Shown piece by piece: positions 59,836 through 64,000 of a stretch of DNA of 64,000 nucleotides (its first letter is position 1; the number at the start of each line of letters is the position of its first letter). The DNA comes from JBCDHN01 sp965224535 (GTDB lineage Bacteria; Verrucomicrobiota; Verrucomicrobiia; Verrucomicrobiales; DEV007). The stretch is taken from assembly GCA_965224535.1 (NCBI GenBank), contig CBDCZR010000043.1, positions 62,001-126,000 of the forward strand. The letters run 5' to 3'. Below the pieces are notes generated by a model, which saw only the letters and a program-made list of their open reading frames with translations, searched no databases and was not told the origin of the DNA. A program made the position numbers and the translations under genes.

Positions 59836-60531
59836 ATGAAAAAAGTACTCATAGTCGATGACGAACCCGATGTGCGCGAACTGGTGAAATTTAATCTAAC
59901 CCGTGACGGATGGGAAGTGAGCGAAGCCGCGGACGGATTGGAAGGGCTGGAGATGGTAAAGGCCGAGAGGCCGGATTTGATCGTTCTGGACCTGATGATG
60001 CCGGAAATGGACGGCCTAACCATGTTCAAAAAACTGCGTGAGAGCAAAAAAACCGCCGAAATCCCGGTTTTGATGCTCACGGCCAAAAAAGAGCTGGATG
60101 ACAAGCTGGAAGGGCTGGCGCTGGGGGCCGACGACTACGTCGCCAAGCCTTTCAGCATCAAGGAACTGGTCCTGCGCGTCCGCAACCTGGCCAAGCGCGC
60201 CCAAAAACCGCAAGGCGGGCCGGAAATCTCCTCCGGCGCCTTTCGGCTGGACCGCAACAACCTGAAGCTCTACTTGGCCGATGAGCCAATCGATCTAACC
60301 GCGACCGAGTTCAAGCTGCTGCTCACTTTGATCGAAAATGAGGCCGAGGAACAGGAACGCGGAGAGTTGCTCAGCAAAATTTGGGGTTACGACGAGCGCA
60401 TCCAGACACGCACCCTGGACACGCACGTAAAACGGCTTCGCGAAAAGTTAGGCGATCATGGCGATTGCATCCAAACGGTGCGTGGCGTTGGTTACCGGTT
60501 TCACCCTGAACCGGCCGAGCCGGAGTTTTAA
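59836..60531 (+). CDS. OmpR/PhoB-family response regulator
   Basis: 231 residues. The receiver domain (about 1-120) has the acidic pair D8-D9, phospho-acceptor D52 (IVLDLMMPEMDG), and conserved Thr/Lys in LMLTAKKE and DYVAKPFS. The winged-helix effector domain (about 135-228) has LTATEFKLLLTLIENE and RTLDTHVKRLREKLG, then GVGYRF. It is followed, after 110 bases, by a histidine kinase on the same strand, so the two form a two-component system. PhoB-like; a phosphate box was not found. Its TAA stop is inside a 7-base array. Confidence 0.94.
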   Translation: MKKVLIVDDEPDVRELVKFNLTRDGWEVSEAADGLEGLEMVKAERPDLIVLDLMMPEMDGLTMFKKLRESKKTAEIPVLMLTAKKELDDKLEGLALGADDYVAKPFSIKELVLRVRNLAKRAQKPQGGPEISSGAFRLDRNNLKLYLADEPIDLTATEFKLLLTLIENEAEEQERGELLSKIWGYDERIQTRTLDTHVKRLREKLGDHGDCIQTVRGVGYRFHPEPAEPEF

Positions 60532-60551
60532 GTTTTAAGTTTTAAGTCCTG
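60524..60551. repeat. 7-base array overlapping the response-regulator stop codon
   Basis: AGTTTTA, AGTTTTA, AGTTTTA, AGTCCTG. The first unit provides the last codons and the TAA stop (60529-60531) of the response regulator. The same heptamers occur inside the gamma-glutamyltransferase gene at 18962-18989. Confidence 0.8.
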
Positions 60552-60641
60552 ACAGATGCACCAAATCCTACCAAAACGTGTCAAAACCTCAGGATCGAGG
60601 CTCTAACTTGCCGCAAGGCTGACCGTAGCGATTTTTTCGAC

Positions 60642-61970
60642 GTGTTCCCCGTTTTTGTAGCCTGCGTTGCCACGGTTGGCCTGGGTGTCCTGCTGCTTCT
60701 CCACCTTCGCCTGCGCGCGGCGGTGACCCGGCTTGGCGAAGGGCTACGCGACTCCGGCCGTGGGGATTTTCGCCTGGAATTGGACCGCCGCCTGATGACC
60801 CCGCTCGCGGTTCGCGAACTCTACGGCCACATCAACCATCAACTGGCCCAACGCAGCGAACACATCGCTCAAGAACTCCAGCACCAGCGCCTCACCGAGT
60901 CGATTCTCGATCAATTTGAGGACGGCTTTGTCATCGTGCAGGACGATCTGCGCATCCGCTTCGCCAACACCGCCGCCAGGCAGGTTTTCGCCCAAAAACC
61001 GGACATCGTGGACCTGCAAGTGATCGAGGCCTTTCTCGATCACCGCATCGTGGAGGTCATTCGCGATTCCCTCAAAAACCGGGAGAAACGCAGCGACGCC
61101 ATTCGGCTGGAGGAGCACATCACCAAGGATGGCCAGCAAATGGAGCGCTACATCGCCGTGGAAGTGGCGCCCCTGCCATTTCCCATGCAGGGCGTGGATG
61201 GGGTGTGGGTTATTTTGCGCGATGAATCCGAGCGCCACCACCTGGAGCAAATTCGCCGCGATTTCGTGGCGAATGCCTCCCATGAGCTGCGAACGCCGCT
61301 TTCCATCATCATTGGCTACCTGGAGAACCTCCTGGACGGCGACGTGACCGATCCCGAGATGACCCAGCGATTCCTGGGCGTCACGAACAAGCACGCCATT
61401 CGGCTGGGCCGCATTGTGGACGACATGCTCACCATCTCCAAGCTCGAAGGCAGCGCTCAACTCATCCGCCGCATTCCCTTTGACCTGGCCGAGTGCGCCT
61501 CGGACATGGTCGAACAACTCCAGCCCGTCATCCAGGAAAAAGAGGCCGCGATCGGCATCGACATGCCCGAGGACCGCTCCACGATCGGCGATCCGTTTTA
61601 CTGGGACCAGATTTTCTTCAACCTGGTGGAAAACGCGCTCAAACAGAACGATCGCGAGGGGTTGGAGATCGAAATTCGCCTGCGGCCGGACGAACCAGGC
61701 GACCGGCTGGTGCTGGAAATCACCGACAACGGCGTCGGCATCCCCAGCGCGGATTTGCCGCACGTTTTCGAGCGATTTTACCGGGTGGAAAAGCACTCTT
61801 CGCGCGAAATCAAGGGTACGGGGCTCGGTCTGTCGATCGTCAAACGCGCGGTCGAGGCTCACGGCGGTTCGATCGCGGTTCGCAGCCAACCCGGGATTCG
61901 CACGACGTTCGTCATCACCATCCCCAAGGCCAAGGCGGAAACGGGGCAAAACGGCGAGGATTCCGGTTAG
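60642..61970 (+). CDS. Membrane sensor histidine kinase, PhoR-like
   Basis: 442 residues from a GTG at 60642 (MFPVFVACVATVGLGVLLLL), which provides the single N-terminal membrane helix. A PAS domain (about 95-205) precedes the HisKA dimerisation domain with the phospho-acceptor histidine in NASHELRTPL. The HATPase domain follows: N-box FFNLVENALKQN, G1 DNGVGIPS, F-box HVFERFYRVEK, G2 GTGLGLSIVK. It is the cognate kinase of the preceding response regulator. The 110-base gap between them is rich in A and T near its start and could hold a second promoter or a weak terminator. Confidence 0.92.
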   Translation: MFPVFVACVATVGLGVLLLLHLRLRAAVTRLGEGLRDSGRGDFRLELDRRLMTPLAVRELYGHINHQLAQRSEHIAQELQHQRLTESILDQFEDGFVIVQDDLRIRFANTAARQVFAQKPDIVDLQVIEAFLDHRIVEVIRDSLKNREKRSDAIRLEEHITKDGQQMERYIAVEVAPLPFPMQGVDGVWVILRDESERHHLEQIRRDFVANASHELRTPLSIIIGYLENLLDGDVTDPEMTQRFLGVTNKHAIRLGRIVDDMLTISKLEGSAQLIRRIPFDLAECASDMVEQLQPVIQEKEAAIGIDMPEDRSTIGDPFYWDQIFFNLVENALKQNDREGLEIEIRLRPDEPGDRLVLEITDNGVGIPSADLPHVFERFYRVEKHSSREIKGTGLGLSIVKRAVEAHGGSIAVRSQPGIRTTFVITIPKAKAETGQNGEDSG

Positions 61971-62036
61971 CCTGCCGAATCGGCGCCACGGCGAAATTTC
62001 GGTCGACCGGGCAGGGAAAATCGTCAGGTTACCGGC

Positions 62037-63455
62037 ATGAAGAGCCTTTTTTCGATCGTTGCGCTGAGTTTCGCCGTTTCTTGTGCCGCGTTTTCGCAGG
62101 ATGCCGGTTATGCCTGGAAAGCCGCCGCCGCCAAGGTAGTGATCACCCCCACGGACTTGGGTTGGATGGCCGGTTACGCCGCCCGCAAGGGCCCGGCTGA
62201 ATCGGTCCGCCAAGACCTCCACGCCAAGGCGTTTGCGCTGGAAGACGCGGAGGGCGGAAAGCTCGTCATCGCCACCCTGGACCTCATCGGCGTTCCCAAG
62301 GCGTTGCGCGTCGAAATCGAAGCCTTTGCCGCCGAAAAGCACGGCCTGAAACCCGGCCAATTGCTCCTCAACGCCTCGCACACCCACTGCGGGCCGGCCA
62401 TTCGGCTGTTTCGGCCACAGGGCGGAAAAGGCGAACCGCGCTTGGGCTACGACAAGGTGCCGGAGGAGGATCAACCCCTGCGCGTGCGCCAAATTCAGGC
62501 CTACAACGCCTTGTTGAGCGAACGCATCCGCCAAGCCATCAACCAGGCCATGGCCGCGCTGGAACCGGCAACGCTCACCTGGAGCCGGGCCCGCTGCGGA
62601 TTCGCCATGAATAGGCGCACCCGGCTGGACGGCGACCTGGATTTTCGCAACTTCCCGAACCCGGACGGCCCGGTGGATCACGATGTTCCCGTGCTGCAGG
62701 TGCGCGACTCCGCCGGCGAATTGAAGGCCGTGCTCTTTGGCTACGCCTGCCACGCCACCACGCTGAGCATCATGGAAATCAACGGCGATTGGCCGGGCTA
62801 CGCGCAGCAGTTTTTTGAGGAAGATCACCCCGGCGCCGTCGCCCTGTTCGTCAACGGTTGTTCCGGCGATCAAAACCCCTATCCGCGCCGTTTGATCCCG
62901 TTTGTGGAGCGTCACGGCCGCAACATGGCCATGGCGGTCGAGGCCGCGCTGCAAACCACCCAACTACCGGTGTCCGGGCCCGTCCGCAGCGCCATCGCCT
63001 GGCCGGAAGTCGCCTACGCCACGCCTCCAACGGCCGAGGAACTGAAAGAACGCATCGCGGCCACCACCGGTTACGATCAGCGTTACGCCCAGTTCTTGCT
63101 CGGCGAGCTTGAGGCGGTGGGTTCGCTGCCCAAGAGCTACCCCGTGCCCGTCCAGGTGGTGCGATTTGGCGATTCACTCACCTTGGCCGCGATTGGCGGG
63201 GAGACGACCATCGACTACTCTCTGCGGCTGAAACGCGAGCTTGGGGAAAAGACCGGCGGCCCGGTTTGGGTAGCGGGCTACTCCAACGACGTGATGTGCT
63301 ACATCCCCAGCGATCGCGTGCTTGAGGAAGGCGGCTACGAAGGCAAAACCTCGATGCGCTACGCCCGCTCCACCGTGCACCCGAACACCTGGGCCCCCGG
63401 CATTGAGGAGACGCTGGTGGGGCGAATCCACGAATTGTTGGAGGGCTTGGATTAG
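62037..63455 (+). CDS. Secreted neutral ceramidase-like protein
   Basis: 472 residues with a signal peptide (MKSLFSIVALSFAVSCAAFSQ). The neutral/alkaline ceramidase N-terminal fold is recognised by AAKVVITPTDLGWMAGY, DLHAKAFALED, LNASHTHCGP (zinc ligands), FGYACHATTLSIM and FVNGCSGDQNPYPRR. These proteins in PVC bacteria are usually annotated neutral/alkaline non-lysosomal ceramidase; the true substrate is often uncertain because the organisms may lack sphingolipids. It follows the kinase by 66 bases and precedes folC by 14. Confidence 0.9.
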   Translation: MKSLFSIVALSFAVSCAAFSQDAGYAWKAAAAKVVITPTDLGWMAGYAARKGPAESVRQDLHAKAFALEDAEGGKLVIATLDLIGVPKALRVEIEAFAAEKHGLKPGQLLLNASHTHCGPAIRLFRPQGGKGEPRLGYDKVPEEDQPLRVRQIQAYNALLSERIRQAINQAMAALEPATLTWSRARCGFAMNRRTRLDGDLDFRNFPNPDGPVDHDVPVLQVRDSAGELKAVLFGYACHATTLSIMEINGDWPGYAQQFFEEDHPGAVALFVNGCSGDQNPYPRRLIPFVERHGRNMAMAVEAALQTTQLPVSGPVRSAIAWPEVAYATPPTAEELKERIAATTGYDQRYAQFLLGELEAVGSLPKSYPVPVQVVRFGDSLTLAAIGGETTIDYSLRLKRELGEKTGGPVWVAGYSNDVMCYIPSDRVLEEGGYEGKTSMRYARSTVHPNTWAPGIEETLVGRIHELLEGLD

Positions 63456-63469
63456 GGGCCGGTTTGCCG

Positions 63470-64000
63470 ATGAACGACGACGCAGATGTCCTAACCTGGC
63501 TCTATTCGACGCAAAAATTCGGCGTCAAGCTGGGTTTGGACGCAACGCGCCGCTTACTGGACGCGCTAGACGTAGATGCCGGGTCCGCCACCGTTTTCCA
63601 CGTGGCCGGAACCAACGGAAAAGGCTCGGTTTGCGCGTTTTTGGAGTCGATTTGCCGGACGGGCGGGCTGAAAACCGGGCTCTTCACCTCGCCGCATCTG
63701 GTCTCCTTCCGGGAACGGATTCGGCTCGATTTCCAGCCGGTGGATTCGGTAACGCTCACGCGCGAACTTCGCCGAATTCGCGAAATCGTGGCGGATTGGG
63801 AGCCGCATCCCACGTTTTTTGAAATCGCCACGACCCTGGCCATGAGGATTTTTCTCGACGCCGGCGTGGAGGCGATCGTGCTGGAAACGGGCATGGGCGG
63901 GCGGCTCGATTCGACGAACGCGGTCGACTCCGACGTGGTGGGAATCGCCGCCATCGCCTTGGACCACCAAAAGTGGCTTGGCCAGTCGCTGGCGGAAATT
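63470..64000 (+). CDS. folC: Folylpolyglutamate/dihydrofolate synthase (3'-partial)
   Basis: The first 177 residues are seen; the gene continues beyond the window. The P-loop is VAGTNGKGSVCAFLESI, followed by FTSPHLVSFRERIRLD, FEIATTLAMRIF and VLETGMGGRLDSTNAV, all diagnostic of the Mur-ligase-like FolC family. It adds glutamate to dihydropteroate or folate in the cytosol. ATG 63470 is 14 bases after the ceramidase stop. Confidence 0.94.
   Translation, partial: MNDDADVLTWLYSTQKFGVKLGLDATRRLLDALDVDAGSATVFHVAGTNGKGSVCAFLESICRTGGLKTGLFTSPHLVSFRERIRLDFQPVDSVTLTRELRRIREIVADWEPHPTFFEIATTLAMRIFLDAGVEAIVLETGMGGRLDSTNAVDSDVVGIAAIALDHQKWLGQSLAEI

Overview
The window is GC-rich, gene-dense bacterial chromosome. 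Its gene content points to the PVC superphylum and most likely Verrucomicrobiota: a Tat-exported DUF1501 protein, a DUF1549/DUF1553 protein with the CAQCHDHPFD signature, an EboD-like sugar-phosphate cyclase, a MoxR/DUF58/BatA-type operon with DUF4175 and DUF4159 members, and many secreted beta-propeller proteins. I saw no rRNA, tRNA or CRISPR array. The phylum assignment is inference from gene families, not from a marker gene.

Layout. 0-10 kb: housekeeping and secretion genes (a partial HExxH protein, a PQQ-like propeller, a frameshifted SDR, GspF and GspG of type II secretion, a PPIase-TPR-YjbQ operon, DUF1501). 10-15 kb: an AAA ATPase/PD-(D/E)XK gene and a large secreted propeller. 15-42.6 kb: a nearly unbroken minus-strand run. 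It starts at moxR and passes through hicBA, DUF58, BatA-like VWA, two near-identical AAA/nuclease genes, a second VWA gene, four Uma2-like genes, DUF4175, DUF4159, and a giant thioredoxin-HEAT-CcdA protein. It continues with a hydrolase/gamma-glutamyltransferase fusion, a STAS/GAF-PP2C-HATPase signalling pair and the EboD-like enzyme. 42.7-48.2 kb: a metallophosphoesterase, then a paralogue with eroded metal ligands fused to DUF1549/DUF1553. 48.2-55.2 kb: an accessory zone with inverted intergenic repeats, a group II intron reverse-transcriptase scar, a gene broken by an in-frame stop, and a truncated hydrolase. 55.2-64 kb: a double-domain glycosyltransferase, a GrrM-like radical SAM maturase with a 54-residue ORF directly upstream, a lipid kinase, PhoB/PhoR-like regulators, a neutral ceramidase-like protein and the start of folC.

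How it fits together. The MoxR/VWA/DUF4175/DUF4159/thiol-relay genes look like one envelope-associated programme. Modules of a different kind have been spliced into three of its gene junctions: a toxin-antitoxin pair, duplicated AAA-nucleases, and a twice-repeated pair of Uma2 genes.

The most distinctive signal is a set of short tandem arrays, in 7-base (GAAATCC/GAGTTTC and AGTTTTA) and 9-base (NNAAGGGAC) units. They sit at gene ends and also run in frame through three proteins. In those proteins the added peptide falls where processing would remove or expose it: the GspG prepilin leader, the n-region of the DUF4159 signal peptide, and the segment just before the gamma-glutamyltransferase self-cleavage threonine. 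The second candidate system is the radical SAM maturase with its possible peptide substrate.
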